From assembly GCF_004770145.1 (NCBI RefSeq), contig NZ_RQFW01000012.1, forward strand, positions 372,001 to 436,000: a stretch of DNA of 64,000 nucleotides, in the 5' to 3' direction. The notes under the pieces were generated by a model. The model was given only the letters and a program-made list of their open reading frames with translations, searched no databases and was not told the DNA's origin. The stretch's first letter is position 1. Each line of letters opens with the position of its first letter. This DNA comes from Leptospira bourretii (GTDB lineage: Bacteria > Spirochaetota > Leptospiria > Leptospirales > Leptospiraceae). This document shows, piece after piece, positions 1-7,562 of the stretch. A program made the position numbers and the translations under genes.

Positions 1-1256
1 CGAAAGGAAAAACCAAAGTAGTTCCGACAAAACCAACGGAGAACAGTTACGACCTGTCCTTGGCCTACTCACCGGGAGTCGCTTACCCTTGCCTCGAAAT
101 TGAAAAACAACCTGATCTCGTTTATGAATACACAAACCGAGGAAATTTAGTCGGAATCATCACCAATGGAACTGCCATTTTAGGACTTGGTAATATTGGA
201 GCCTCCGCTGGAAAACCAGTGATGGAAGGTAAGGCAGTTTTATTCAAAAAATTTGCCGGCATTGATGTCTTTGATATTGAAATTAATGAAACCGATCCTG
301 AAAAATTCATTACAATCGTAAAAGCCCTCGAACCAACGTTTGGTGGTATCAACTTGGAAGACATTCGTGCCCCAGAATGTTTCCATATCGAAAAAACTTT
401 AGATGAAAGTATGAAAATTCCCGTGTTTCATGATGACCAACATGGAACTGCAATCATCTCTACTGCTGCCTTATTAAACTCATTAGAGATTACCGGTAAA
501 AAAGCTGGTAACATCAAAGTTGTGATCAATGGAGCAGGTGCTGCTGCCATCTCCATTGCTGAGATGTTAACACATATCGGAGTCAAACATGAATCTATAT
601 TTATGTTGGATTCTCGTGGTGTGATTAATCACAAACGAACCAACTTACATGAATCGAAACTTCCTTTTGTTCGTAACACGGAAGCAGAAACGTTAGCAGA
701 TATCTTTCCTGGAACGGATCTATTTATTGGAGTGTCTGTTGCTAATGTGGTAACAGAAGCAATGGTAAAAACAATGGCTGAGAAACCAATTATGTTTGCT
801 CTTGCCAATCCTGATCCAGAGATTCCTTATCCAGATGCAAAACGTGCAAGACCAGACCTCATTATGGCAACAGGACGCAGTGATTATCATAACCAAGTCA
901 ACAATGTACTTGGGTTTCCATTTATTTTTCGCGGAGCTTTAGATGTTCGTGCAAAGGTTGTGAATATGGAAATGAAATTGGCTGCGGCTTATGCGTTAAG
1001 CGAACTCACTAAACTTCCGGTTCCCATCGAAGTTTCAGAAGCTTACAACGAAAAAGAAATTCGATTTGGTGCTGACTATATCATTCCAAAACCTTTGGAT
1101 GCAAGGGTTCTTTACCATGTGGCTCCGGCCGTAGCAGAAGCTGCTGTCAAAACAGGAGTCAACCAAGTAGAGTATCCTGGTCGCGCCGCTTATGTAAAGT
1201 TTTTGGAATCCATCATGGCCCAACAACAAGAGCCAATCAGCGCTTTAGAAATCTAA
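1..1256 (+). CDS. Malic enzyme (malate dehydrogenase, decarboxylating), 5' end outside window
   Basis: This is the C-terminal part of a bacterial malic enzyme, which oxidatively decarboxylates malate to pyruvate in the cytoplasm. The open frame runs in from the window edge (frame of base 3), so the start lies upstream. Visible family signatures are [11 protein letters not shown] near the N-terminus, the metal-binding stretch [18 protein letters not shown], and the Rossmann motif INGAGAAA. The protein stops after the malic domains, so it lacks the phosphotransacetylase-like domain of long MaeB proteins. Whether it prefers NAD or NADP cannot be read from the sequence. The stop codon lies inside one arm of a long inverted repeat. 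Confidence 0.93.
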   Translation, partial: KGKTKVVPTKPTENSYDLSLAYSPGVAYPCLEIEKQPDLVYEYTNRGNLVGIITNGTAILGLGNIGASAGKPVMEGKAVLFKKFAGIDVFDIEINETDPEKFITIVKALEPTFGGINLEDIRAPECFHIEKTLDESMKIPVFHDDQHGTAIISTAALLNSLEITGKKAGNIKVVINGAGAAAISIAEMLTHIGVKHESIFMLDSRGVINHKRTNLHESKLPFVRNTEAETLADIFPGTDLFIGVSVANVVTEAMVKTMAEKPIMFALANPDPEIPYPDAKRARPDLIMATGRSDYHNQVNNVLGFPFIFRGALDVRAKVVNMEMKLAAAYALSELTKLPVPIEVSEAYNEKEIRFGADYIIPKPLDARVLYHVAPAVAEAAVKTGVNQVEYPGRAAYVKFLESIMAQQQEPISALEI

Positions 1257-1328
1257 ATACAAAACATTAAAGATTCTCTCTGTTTCGAATGATCGAAACG
1301 AAACAATTGAAAACTTTGTATTTAGATT
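1250..1328. terminator. Nested inverted repeat between convergent genes, possible bidirectional terminator
   Basis: A perfect 14-bp inverted repeat pairs 1250-1263 with 1315-1328. Inside it a second perfect hairpin pairs GTTTCGA (1282-1288) with TCGAAAC (1293-1299) around a 4-base loop. The left outer arm includes the malic enzyme stop codon. It sits between that gene and the convergent DoxX gene, which fits a two-way terminator or mRNA end stabiliser. There is no long U-run, so intrinsic termination is uncertain. Confidence 0.5.
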
Positions 1329-1382
1329 CCATTTACTTTATTTTGCTAGTTTCACTTTCTGGTGTAATTGGTTTTCTTCAGT

Positions 1383-1832
1383 CTATTTAATCTTCTCTGC
1401 AACCCAACTATCAATTGCTAGTTGGCCACCGCCAGTGAACATCAAAATCACAGCAATTCCAATGGCTAAGATATGGTATTCAAATCCTTCGCCCGCTTGT
1501 TGGTTGAACCAGTTCATAAAAAAGCCGTTTTTTCTCACATAAATCGCTGCTCCGATCATGGTAAGTCCAATCCCAAACGAGGAAAGCCTTGTGAAAAATC
1601 CGAAGATGAGCCCAAGTGCCCCGAAAGATTCTGCCACAATGACTAAAAAACCAATGGCGTAGGGGATCCCTTCCGATTTAAAAAAAACCAAAGTGGCAGA
1701 AAATCCATACCCTCCAAACCATCCACATAACTTCTGTAATCCGTGCGGCAAAATCACAAAACCTAAAACCAATCTGAGTAAGGTAAAAAACCAACTTGAT
1801 TCTGTGTAGAATATCTTTTCTAACATTTTCAT
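1383..1832 (-). CDS. DoxX family membrane protein
   Basis: This 149-residue protein has four hydrophobic segments and the DoxX-type start RLVLGFVILPHGLQKL, followed by GFLVIVAESFGALGLIFGF. DoxX proteins are small inner-membrane proteins; some are linked to thiol or redox homeostasis, but the substrate here is unknown. It lies 69 bases downstream of an AraC-type regulator on the same strand, so the two may share a transcript. The second ATG (position 1826) has AGGA at a better spacing than the first, so the true start may be two codons in. Confidence 0.85.
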   Translation of the reverse strand: MKMLEKIFYTESSWFFTLLRLVLGFVILPHGLQKLCGWFGGYGFSATLVFFKSEGIPYAIGFLVIVAESFGALGLIFGFFTRLSSFGIGLTMIGAAIYVRKNGFFMNWFNQQAGEGFEYHILAIGIAVILMFTGGGQLAIDSWVAEKIK

Positions 1833-1901
1833 TTCCTTTTCTAAGTGTTGGTTTTATCTTACGGAAAAAGAGAAAGTTAGTAAATGGAGAGAATTTGATT
1901 T

Positions 1902-2801
1902 TTATGGTAGTTTTCGTTTCAGGCGCCTAAAATTTTCAGGTGAGTTGTCGGTATGGTTTTTAAAAAATTTACTGAAGTAGGAATTGTCAAAGAAACCCAA
2001 AGTCAAAGCAATTTGGTTGATATTCAAATCAGAATGTAGTAACAGTCGTTTGATTTCTAAAATAAGCCTTTCTTGGATGATTGCTTTTGCCGATTTTCCA
2101 TATTGTTTTTGGCATAATTGGTTCAGATTTCCAGAGGAAGTTCCAATTTGTTTTGCATAATACGAAGTTGTTTTTTGGTCTTTAAAATGATTTTCTAATA
2201 AACGAAAAAAATCCCATAACTTGGAATCGACGGTCACTTTGTCTGAAAAGGATGTATTAAATTCTTTCAGTGATTGTTGCAAAACCAACTGAATCAGAAG
2301 ATAGATCATAGAAGAATTTGATTTAGAATTTTTTTCGGCGAGTAATCTTTCAAAATCGTTTTTTAACTGTTCTCTTTCTTCTACCACTAGTTTCGAATTT
2401 TCATTTCCCAATTGGAAAAAGGGATAGTTTTGAAAGTTTGTGACCTGTCCTCCCTGTTCGGATAAATAGTCAGGATAAATCTTTAAGGCAAAACCTTTCA
2501 CAGGTTTTGAAAAAGTCCAAGAATGGACTTGGCCCGGCCTTAAAAAGAAAAGACTATTTTTTGTAATCGAATGGGAAGTGAAGTCGATGGAATGGTTTCC
2601 TTCTCCTTCTGTAAAAAAGAATAACGCATAATACGAATGCCTATGCGAACTATCAAAGTCTTGGAATTCATTTGGCAATTCTTCCAAACGACCGGCATAG
2701 AAATAGGGATTTTGGGCATCCTCATGAACATCTGTTAAGTGAACCATCGGAATGTTTTTGATTTCGGTTTGTATCTTGGATGGTGAATTTAGAGTTTTCA
2801 T
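1902..2801 (-). CDS. AraC family transcriptional regulator
   Basis: This 299-residue protein has an N-terminal cupin-like sensor region (SLFFLRPGQVHSWTF at about residues 85-100) and a C-terminal pair of helix-turn-helix units. The second unit shows the classic AraC signature NQIALTLGFFDNSYFSKFFK followed by SPENFRRLK. It should bind DNA and respond to a small ligand that cannot be predicted. It precedes the DoxX gene on the same strand, and its upstream region is shared divergently with the phasin-like gene, so either could be a target. Confidence 0.9.
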   Translation of the reverse strand: MKTLNSPSKIQTEIKNIPMVHLTDVHEDAQNPYFYAGRLEELPNEFQDFDSSHRHSYYALFFFTEGEGNHSIDFTSHSITKNSLFFLRPGQVHSWTFSKPVKGFALKIYPDYLSEQGGQVTNFQNYPFFQLGNENSKLVVEEREQLKNDFERLLAEKNSKSNSSMIYLLIQLVLQQSLKEFNTSFSDKVTVDSKLWDFFRLLENHFKDQKTTSYYAKQIGTSSGNLNQLCQKQYGKSAKAIIQERLILEIKRLLLHSDLNINQIALTLGFFDNSYFSKFFKNHTDNSPENFRRLKRKLP

Positions 2802-2971
2802 TTCTTTGTTTGATTAAAGTTACAAGTTACCCGGCAAAATCCAGAGGATTCGAATATAAAATGATGTGGATAGTGGTATTTTTCCCTTTAGGAAGAATTC
2901 TTTGGAATTGAATCGTAAATGGGCCTACGAAAAAAAAATCCAAAAATTTACAAAATGGGATAAAAAAGTTC

Positions 2972-3019
2972 TTGAAAGATTTTGTGCAACGCACATAATT
3001 GTGTTGTGCGATGCACAAA
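2972..3019 (+). promoter_or_regulatory. Promoter of the phasin-like gene with two tandem palindromic operators
   Basis: A -35 box TTGAAA (2972-2977) and a -10 box CATAAT (2994-2999) are separated by 16 bases. Two palindromes of the form TTGTGC-N3-GCACA(A/T) lie at 2982-2996 and 3004-3018, exactly 22 bp apart. The first fills the -35/-10 spacer and the second covers the predicted transcription start. Together they also form a 39-bp imperfect palindrome (2981-3019). This is the layout of a repressor site bound cooperatively on one DNA face. The ribosome binding site AGGAG is at 3032-3036. Confidence 0.65.
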
Positions 3020-3043
3020 TAGGTGAAAACCAGGAGCTAAATT

Positions 3044-3415
3044 ATGGAAAAACAAATCATGGACATTCTTAACGCAGGAATCGGACTTTTCCAATCAGGA
3101 AAAGAAGGTCTTGATAAAGCAAAAACTCAGTTGGAATCAACTTACAATGAATTAGTATCCAAAGGTGCTTTGGACAATACAGAAGATTCTGTAAAGATTC
3201 GCCAATCCGTTGACAAAATCCTAACAGACATTAAAGAATTCTCTAGCGTTGCTGGAAAAAACTACGACGAAACTCGTTCTAAAATCGTAGAAAACTACAA
3301 CAAAATTGCTGAAGAAATCAAAGCAAAAATGCCTGAAGGAAAAATCGAATCCGTAAAAGCAAAAATCAACGAAGTTGCTGAATCGATCAAAAAAACAGGT
3401 GCTGCAAAAGCATAA
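3044..3415 (+). CDS. Phasin-like helical protein
   Basis: This 123-residue, Lys/Glu-rich protein is almost entirely helical, with repeated amphipathic stretches such as [19 protein letters not shown] and [19 protein letters not shown]. It resembles the phasin-related family of small proteins that coat polyhydroxyalkanoate granules or act as apolipoprotein-like surface proteins. The ATG is preceded by AGGAG at a 7-base spacing. It is monocistronic, bounded by an operator-rich promoter and a strong terminator. No PHA synthase is in the window, so a granule role is inference. Confidence 0.75.
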   Translation: MEKQIMDILNAGIGLFQSGKEGLDKAKTQLESTYNELVSKGALDNTEDSVKIRQSVDKILTDIKEFSSVAGKNYDETRSKIVENYNKIAEEIKAKMPEGKIESVKAKINEVAESIKKTGAAKA

Positions 3416-3427
3416 GTATCATTTAAA

Positions 3428-3467
3428 AAGAGAGGGTCGGGATTCCGGCCTTATCTCTCTTCTTCTT
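3428..3467 (+). terminator. Rho-independent terminator of the phasin-like gene
   Basis: The stem consists of AAGAGAG (3428-3434) pairing with CTCTCTT (3455-3461), and an inner GGTCGG (3435-3440) pairing with CCGGCC (3445-3450, one G-U pair) around the loop GATT. A T-rich tail follows. It starts about 13 bases after the stop codon. Confidence 0.85.
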
Positions 3468-3591
3468 TAGTTTTAACTCATCTCATTCTCCCTCTTTCGA
3501 AACTTCAAACTTCTGATTCTTATAAACCTTGGTTTGTTCTGATTCACTTTCCCTATTGACAGAGGATCGTTTTAGCTTCATTCTGGAATCA

Positions 3592-4428
3592 ATGTTTCGT
3601 TTCCATGTTTTACTCATTTCTATTTCTTTATTTTGTATTTCTTGTTCTTTGGCTGACCTACGCCCTCCCACCTTACAAAAAGAAGGTTTGAATCCTGACT
3701 TAAAAAAGAAGGGATTGTCGATCATTACAAATCCCCCTGTGAAAGAACTCACACCGGGTGATTGGAAAGGATACAAACAAATTCAATTTGTATTGAAAGA
3801 TGTTTGGCATTCTAAGTTTGTTCGATTTTTTACACCGATTAAAGAATCGGAACAAAGGCTTCGTGTGTATTTGGATTTTGAAAAAGATGCAATGGAAGTG
3901 GAATTCCTTGGTGGTGAAAAAAAAGGCCTGATCCTTGGCCTTGTTAAAAAAGACACTTACCAAATTGCTGCTGATACAGGAAAAGTTTTTACCGGTGACG
4001 ATGAAGTCCGAGTTTATTTGGAATCCCTTCGTTTGTACCTAACACTGCCTTGGCGACTGACAGAATACCCCATCATCCAATATGCAGGACCCACTCAAAA
4101 ATTAGGCCAAGACTATGAAGTAGTTTATTTTACCTCTGTGCAGGTAGGTGCCACTCCAGACACAGACCAATATGTTGGTTACTTTGAAAAAACAAGTGGT
4201 GCCTTAGAATGGATGGAGTTTACCTACCGGGAACTTTTTAGTTTTTATAAAGGTGTGATCAAATACGGATACTATGAAGGTTGGAACGACAAACAATACC
4301 CGAGACGTATTAGTATTTTAGATAAGTTTGAAGATCCTGATTTTGTTCATGAAATCCGAATCGAAAAAATGGAAATTCCCAAACAACCAATGGAAGAAGA
4401 AGATAAGGTATTGGAATTACCGGAATAA
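3592..4428 (+). CDS. Putative lipoprotein of unknown function
   Basis: The chosen ATG gives a 278-residue protein starting MFRFHVLLISISLFCISC, a short signal peptide ending in a spirochaete-style lipobox (cleavage before Cys18). The open frame extends 21 codons upstream, but that extension is charged and would bury the signal peptide. The mature part has no family I recognise; it is rich in Tyr, Glu and Lys and ends in an acidic tail. It is probably anchored to the inner or outer membrane by lipidation. It converges on the VapC gene. Confidence 0.7.
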   Translation: MFRFHVLLISISLFCISCSLADLRPPTLQKEGLNPDLKKKGLSIITNPPVKELTPGDWKGYKQIQFVLKDVWHSKFVRFFTPIKESEQRLRVYLDFEKDAMEVEFLGGEKKGLILGLVKKDTYQIAADTGKVFTGDDEVRVYLESLRLYLTLPWRLTEYPIIQYAGPTQKLGQDYEVVYFTSVQVGATPDTDQYVGYFEKTSGALEWMEFTYRELFSFYKGVIKYGYYEGWNDKQYPRRISILDKFEDPDFVHEIRIEKMEIPKQPMEEEDKVLELPE

Positions 4429-4513
4429 GGAAAACTTCTTTATCGTATTGAGTCACCGAAATCCCGATAATCAAATTCAAAGTTTAATTTCGATTACTAT
4501 TGATAGCAATCGC

Positions 4514-4900
4514 TTAAAAGAGACTCAGTTTGATGAATTTACTGATAAGTTTAAAGTGTTTGTCTAGAGTGAATAAAGTGGCTTGGTATTGAATTATATT
4601 TTGAGCTATGATTAAATCTGGTATTCCCACGCGATTGATCCCATTTCGCATGATTAAAGTTTGGTAATCGATCAGTTGTTTCCAGTCAATATTCAATTTT
4701 AAACATTCAATCGATTCTAAAATTTGGATTAACTGGTTTTGTTTCTTTAGCTTAAGAAAAGGAACTAATTCGGCCAATATTAATTCATTAGTATAAATAT
4801 TTCCACTATCGATGAGTGAATCAACTTGAGACGAAATCTTTGTATTAGAATTTCTAAAATATTCAATCCAAATGGAAGAGTCTAAAACAACTTGGCTCAT
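4514..4900 (-). CDS. vapC: PIN-domain toxin, VapC family
   Basis: This 128-residue PIN-domain protein is a predicted RNA-cleaving toxin. The expected acidic metal ligands are visible: Asp7 in VVLDSSIWIEYF, Glu44 in ELILAELV, Asp95 in GIPDLIIA and Asp113 in FTLDKHF. Its ATG overlaps the stop of the upstream antitoxin by four bases, the usual translational coupling of such modules. VapC toxins of other bacteria cleave tRNA or rRNA; the target here is unknown. An imperfect hairpin (4491-4512) follows the stop codon but lacks a U-run. Confidence 0.9.
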   Translation of the reverse strand: MSQVVLDSSIWIEYFRNSNTKISSQVDSLIDSGNIYTNELILAELVPFLKLKKQNQLIQILESIECLKLNIDWKQLIDYQTLIMRNGINRVGIPDLIIAQNIIQYQATLFTLDKHFKLISKFIKLSLF

Positions 4901-5097
4901 CTTTTTCGTAAAGTATTGAGATCGACAGTAAGATCAATGGTCCCTTTGTAATTTTTCAGGTTTTTTAGTTTTTCTTTTCTAATTAATGTTTGCAGGCCTT
5001 CTTTGATTACATCCGTTTTTGTTTTTAAATGGGTCAGTCTCATTGCTTCACGAACTAATTCTTCTGGGATATCGATAGTTGTTCTCATGATATGCAT
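4897..5097 (-). CDS. vapB: VapB-type antitoxin
   Basis: This 66-residue protein starts MHIMRTTIDIPEELVREAM, a typical antitoxin N-terminus, followed by TKTDVIKEGLQTLIRKEKL and a Lys-rich tail that would wrap the toxin. Two starts are possible. The one used here (5097) has AGGGG six bases upstream. The alternative ATG at 5088 would fit a near-leaderless transcript from the TTGACT/TACTTT promoter. Longer upstream in-frame extension is not supported. It should bind its own promoter, where two ATGCAT palindromes lie 22 bp apart. Confidence 0.85.
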   Translation of the reverse strand: MHIMRTTIDIPEELVREAMRLTHLKTKTDVIKEGLQTLIRKEKLKNLKNYKGTIDLTVDLNTLRKR

Positions 5098-5121
5098 AAA
5101 GTACCCCTTTTTTATGCATAA
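5091..5121 (-). promoter_or_regulatory. Putative VapB operator: two TATGCATAA sites 22 bp apart
   Basis: TATGCATAA occurs at 5091-5099 and again at 5113-5121, each with the palindromic core ATGCAT. The 22-bp spacing puts both on the same helix face. On the minus strand a -35-like TTGACT (complement of 5121-5126) lies just upstream, so binding here would block vapBC transcription. The matching -10 is weak. Confidence 0.5.
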
Positions 5122-5292
5122 GTCAAGTTTTCTTCGAGAGATAAAGGTAACGAGAATTTGGAGAGGAATGTTTGTCAGGTGAATTTGACATACGAAAAAT
5201 GCAATCAAGTGTTATTAGCCCCTTCGGTTGCATCAAATTTTCAAGAAAAGCTATACCCAAAATTTCAAAACCTAGAAAATTCGATTGAATTT

Positions 5293-5322
5293 CCATGGTT
5301 ATTACTTATGTTATAACCATGG
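5293..5322 (+). promoter_or_regulatory. Perfect 10-bp inverted repeat, likely AbrB-Doc autoregulatory operator
   Basis: CCATGGTTAT (5293-5302) and ATAACCATGG (5313-5322) form perfect arms around a 10-base spacer. A -35-like TTGAAT (5285-5290) and a -10-like TATGTT (5307-5312) are 16 bases apart, so the repeat brackets the -10 box. Each arm contains an in-frame ATG of the antitoxin (5295 and 5319). Autoregulation by the antitoxin is inference from the family. Confidence 0.6.
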
Positions 5323-5558
5323 AAAGTTCTGCGGTCAAAAAAACTACGATTCGAGCGATTGGAAATTCATCAGGGGCAACGATCCCAAAAGCACTCCTTG
5401 AGAAATATAATTTTCATGAAGGGGACACCGTCTTTCTTGTAGAAACTGAAAACGGCATTCTATTATCTCCTTACGACCCTGATTTTGAATCAGCCATGGA
5501 ATTTTATCAGGATGCTTCTAAGAAATATCGAAATGCGCTTAAAGAATTAGCGAAATGA
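5319..5558 (+). CDS. AbrB/MazE-type antitoxin of the Doc module
   Basis: This protein of about 79 residues carries a SpoVT/AbrB-type swapped-hairpin DNA-binding domain, with the signature TTIRAIGNSSGATIPKALLEKYNFHEGDTVFL. The C-terminal part (FESAMEFYQDASKKYRNALKELAK) is a helical toxin-binding tail. It is the antitoxin of the Doc toxin that starts four bases before its end. An earlier in-frame ATG at 5295 is possible; I preferred 5319 because the predicted -10 box ends six bases upstream and neither ATG has a ribosome binding site, which suggests a leaderless mRNA. Confidence 0.85.
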   Translation: MESSAVKKTTIRAIGNSSGATIPKALLEKYNFHEGDTVFLVETENGILLSPYDPDFESAMEFYQDASKKYRNALKELAK

Positions 5559-5950
5559 AACGAGAACCAAAGTGGTTAAATCGTAAAATTGCAGAAGCGA
5601 TTCACTTAGATCAAATCAAACAACACGGCGGTTCTTTAGGGATTCGGGATATCGGTTTACTCGAATCAGCTTTGGACAGGCCTAAGAATCAATGGCATTA
5701 CAAACCTGAGTCTACTATTTTTGAACTGACTGCTTCCCTTGGAATCGGCGTTGCTAAAAATCATCCCTTTATGGATGGAAACAAGAGAACGTCGTTTCTT
5801 TTGATGTATGTATTTTTAGCTTCTAACGGATTCACTATAGATACATCAGAGGAAGATGTTGTGAATGTTATGTTAAAAGTAGCAGATGGTTCTTTCAAAG
5901 CAGATGAGTTGGCCAAGTGGTTGAAACATTCATCTAAATCAAATCAATAG
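5555..5950 (+). CDS. doc: Death-on-curing family toxin (Doc, Fic fold)
   Basis: This 131-residue protein has the Fic-fold active-site motif HPFMDGNKR at residues 70-78 (His70, Asp74, Asn76, Arg78). Phage P1 Doc phosphorylates EF-Tu; AMPylating Fic proteins carry HxFx(D/E)GNGR. Here the loop is DGNKR, Doc-like in having Lys after Asn. The start overlaps the antitoxin stop by four bases. Together with the divergent VapBC module it forms a small toxin-antitoxin cluster. Confidence 0.9.
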   Translation: MKREPKWLNRKIAEAIHLDQIKQHGGSLGIRDIGLLESALDRPKNQWHYKPESTIFELTASLGIGVAKNHPFMDGNKRTSFLLMYVFLASNGFTIDTSEEDVVNVMLKVADGSFKADELAKWLKHSSKSNQ

Positions 5951-5998
5951 GAGAGACGAATTCTTTTGTTATATGATGTCGATTGATTTGTCACGTGA

Positions 5999-6085
5999 TT
6001 TCTCCTAGCGAAAGGGATCGTAGCGGAAATCCTGCTTGCAGATTGCAGCGGAGAGCCCGGTCCACCACCGTTTGGTGGTGGATTC
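5999..6085. repeat. GC-richer intergenic tract with repeat-like wording and hairpin
   Basis: Between the Doc gene and the convergent TonB gene is a tract richer in G and C than its surroundings. It contains two related phrases (GTAGCGGAAATCC and GCAGCGGAGAGCCC) followed by a perfect 8-bp hairpin CCACCACC (6062-6069) / GGTGGTGG (6074-6081). It looks like a dispersed intergenic repeat and may end both transcripts. No second copy was seen in this window, so calling it a repeat rests on its appearance only. Confidence 0.4.
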
Positions 6086-6100
6086 GCCCCAATGATAATT

Positions 6101-6697
6101 TTAATTCAATGTAAATCGAATGGGAACAAGCACCTTCACGGTGATGGCTTTTCCTTCTAGGATCGATGGAGAAAATCTTTTTCTTCGGTAAACTTTAATG
6201 GCTTCTTCTTCAAGACCACCACCTAACTGTTTACCTACGGAGCGGACTCTTAACACTTCGCCGGTATTTCCAATGATCACTTCCAAAGTCATAGTTCCTG
6301 TCAAACCAAGTGCTTTTGCATCAGAAGTATATTCAGGACGAACGTTAGGTGATAAATCCACTGGAGATGTTGCTCCCGAAACGATGGGATCAGAAGCACC
6401 GGCAATGCGTGGGTCTTCTTTTTTCTCTTCTTTTTCTTTGTCAGTTAGATCAAAATCACCATCGGTTGGTTTGGAATCGGTAGATGGTTCTTGGATTTGC
6501 ACATTGTCGATGAAAGCAACTTCTTCTACAAGGTCATCCAAACTATCGGTTTCCAAATGTGGAGTGAACCAAAAGAGAATGATGATGGCTTGTAAAAAGG
6601 CAGAAATGGCAAGACCAGTTTCGATTCGGTATCTATCAATGAACCTATGGATTCTTTCGCGTTTGGATCTTTTCTGTGTAACAACTGTTCCGTTCAC
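6101..6697 (-). CDS. TonB-like energy transducer
   Basis: This 198-residue protein has a basic N-terminus, one membrane helix (about residues 30-48, GLAISAFLQAIIILFWF), an acidic and polar periplasmic linker, and a C-terminal TonB domain ending in AIKVYRRKRFSPSILEGKAITVKVLVPIRFTLN. It would couple the ExbB/ExbD motor to outer-membrane receptors. The GTG start lies one base after the second ExbD stop, with GGAAAG upstream. It closes the four-gene operon. No TonB-dependent receptor is in the window, so the transported substrate is unknown. Confidence 0.88.
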   Translation of the reverse strand: MNGTVVTQKRSKRERIHRFIDRYRIETGLAISAFLQAIIILFWFTPHLETDSLDDLVEEVAFIDNVQIQEPSTDSKPTDGDFDLTDKEKEEKKEDPRIAGASDPIVSGATSPVDLSPNVRPEYTSDAKALGLTGTMTLEVIIGNTGEVLRVRSVGKQLGGGLEEEAIKVYRRKRFSPSILEGKAITVKVLVPIRFTLN

Positions 6698-6698
6698 G

Positions 6699-7121
6699 TT
6701 ACTTTCCTTTTAACCCGCCACCTTGAGTGGTCTTGGTAACGAGAGAAACCTTTAAGGCTCCAATCTCTCGGAGAGTTTCGAATACATTGTCCAACTCTTC
6801 ATAAGTTAAATCTTGATCTGCGTGGATCAAAACTTTTAAGTCAGGTGTAGTGGAAATTTTAGCTCTGATTTCACTCATTGCTTCGTTAAGTTCCATCTTC
6901 ACTGAGTTGAAATAGACAGTTCTCTTTTCATCAGCAGTTAGATAAAGATTAGCTATCTTTTTGTTTAACTGTTCTCCACCAGGAACATCTGGTAGATTGA
7001 TGGGAAGGTCTGGATCCGAATCTAATACGGAGGTTACCATAAAGAACACGAGCAGTAAGAAGGCAATGTCTGCCATCGAACTTACGGGAACTGAAGGTGC
7101 GACTCTCTTTCTTCGTAACAT
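6699..7121 (-). CDS. ExbD/TolR-type biopolymer transport protein (second copy)
   Basis: This 140-residue protein has the ExbD layout: a short cytoplasmic end, one membrane helix with the proton-path Asp ([20 protein letters not shown]) and a periplasmic domain ending in [15 protein letters not shown]. It forms the stator with ExbB. It starts one base after the first ExbD gene. The two ExbD proteins share the helix but differ in their periplasmic halves, suggesting a heteromeric complex. Confidence 0.92.
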   Translation of the reverse strand: MLRRKRVAPSVPVSSMADIAFLLLVFFMVTSVLDSDPDLPINLPDVPGGEQLNKKIANLYLTADEKRTVYFNSVKMELNEAMSEIRAKISTTPDLKVLIHADQDLTYEELDNVFETLREIGALKVSLVTKTTQGGGLKGK

Positions 7122-7122
7122 A

Positions 7123-7542
7123 TTATTTCTTCTTTCTCACTGAGATTTTTTCAAATCCACGAAGTTGAACTGCGGATAAGGCATCCAACATCTTTGCATA
7201 TTTGGTATCACCGGTTGTAACAATGAGTGCTAGTTTGTTTTTAAGATCCGGGATTTCCATTTGGTTTAGGTCATCACGAAATTCTTTTAAACTAGAATAT
7301 TCTTTGGTTCCGAATGCCGGGTTACGCATTTTGTATCTGTCTTGTGTTACCAAAATTTCATATACGTTCTTACGTAAAAAAGGCTGAGGTTCGGATTGTT
7401 TGCGAGGAAGTGAAATGTTAAGTCCTTCCTTTACAAAGAATACAGCAGTTACCATAAAAAATACCAAGAGTAGAAAGGCAATATCCGACATGGATGCTGC
7501 CGATATCTCCTCTAGTTCTTGTTTTTTCTTTAACTTAATCAT
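7123..7542 (-). CDS. ExbD/TolR-type biopolymer transport protein (first copy)
   Basis: This 139-residue ExbD-like protein carries the conserved membrane helix with Asp ([20 protein letters not shown]) near residue 20. Its periplasmic part includes [20 protein letters not shown] and a C-terminal [16 protein letters not shown]. It lies 20 bases after the ExbB gene and one base before its paralogue. Part of the ExbB-ExbD-ExbD-TonB proton-driven complex. Confidence 0.92.
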   Translation of the reverse strand: MIKLKKKQELEEISAASMSDIAFLLLVFFMVTAVFFVKEGLNISLPRKQSEPQPFLRKNVYEILVTQDRYKMRNPAFGTKEYSSLKEFRDDLNQMEIPDLKNKLALIVTTGDTKYAKMLDALSAVQLRGFEKISVRKKK

Positions 7543-7562
7543 GGTTAGTTACTTTCCGTTAC

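Noticed and set aside
2866..3072. Plus-strand open frame of 68 codons before the phasin-like gene
   Set aside because: It spans the promoter and operator, overlaps the phasin start in another frame and has no recognisable features.
4328..4567. Plus-strand frame at the end of the lipoprotein gene
   Set aside because: Overlaps two well-supported genes and shows no family features.
6198..6713. Open frame opposite the TonB-like gene (171 codons)
   Set aside because: Antisense shadow of a clear TonB protein; composition is Ser/Pro-rich as expected for a complement frame.
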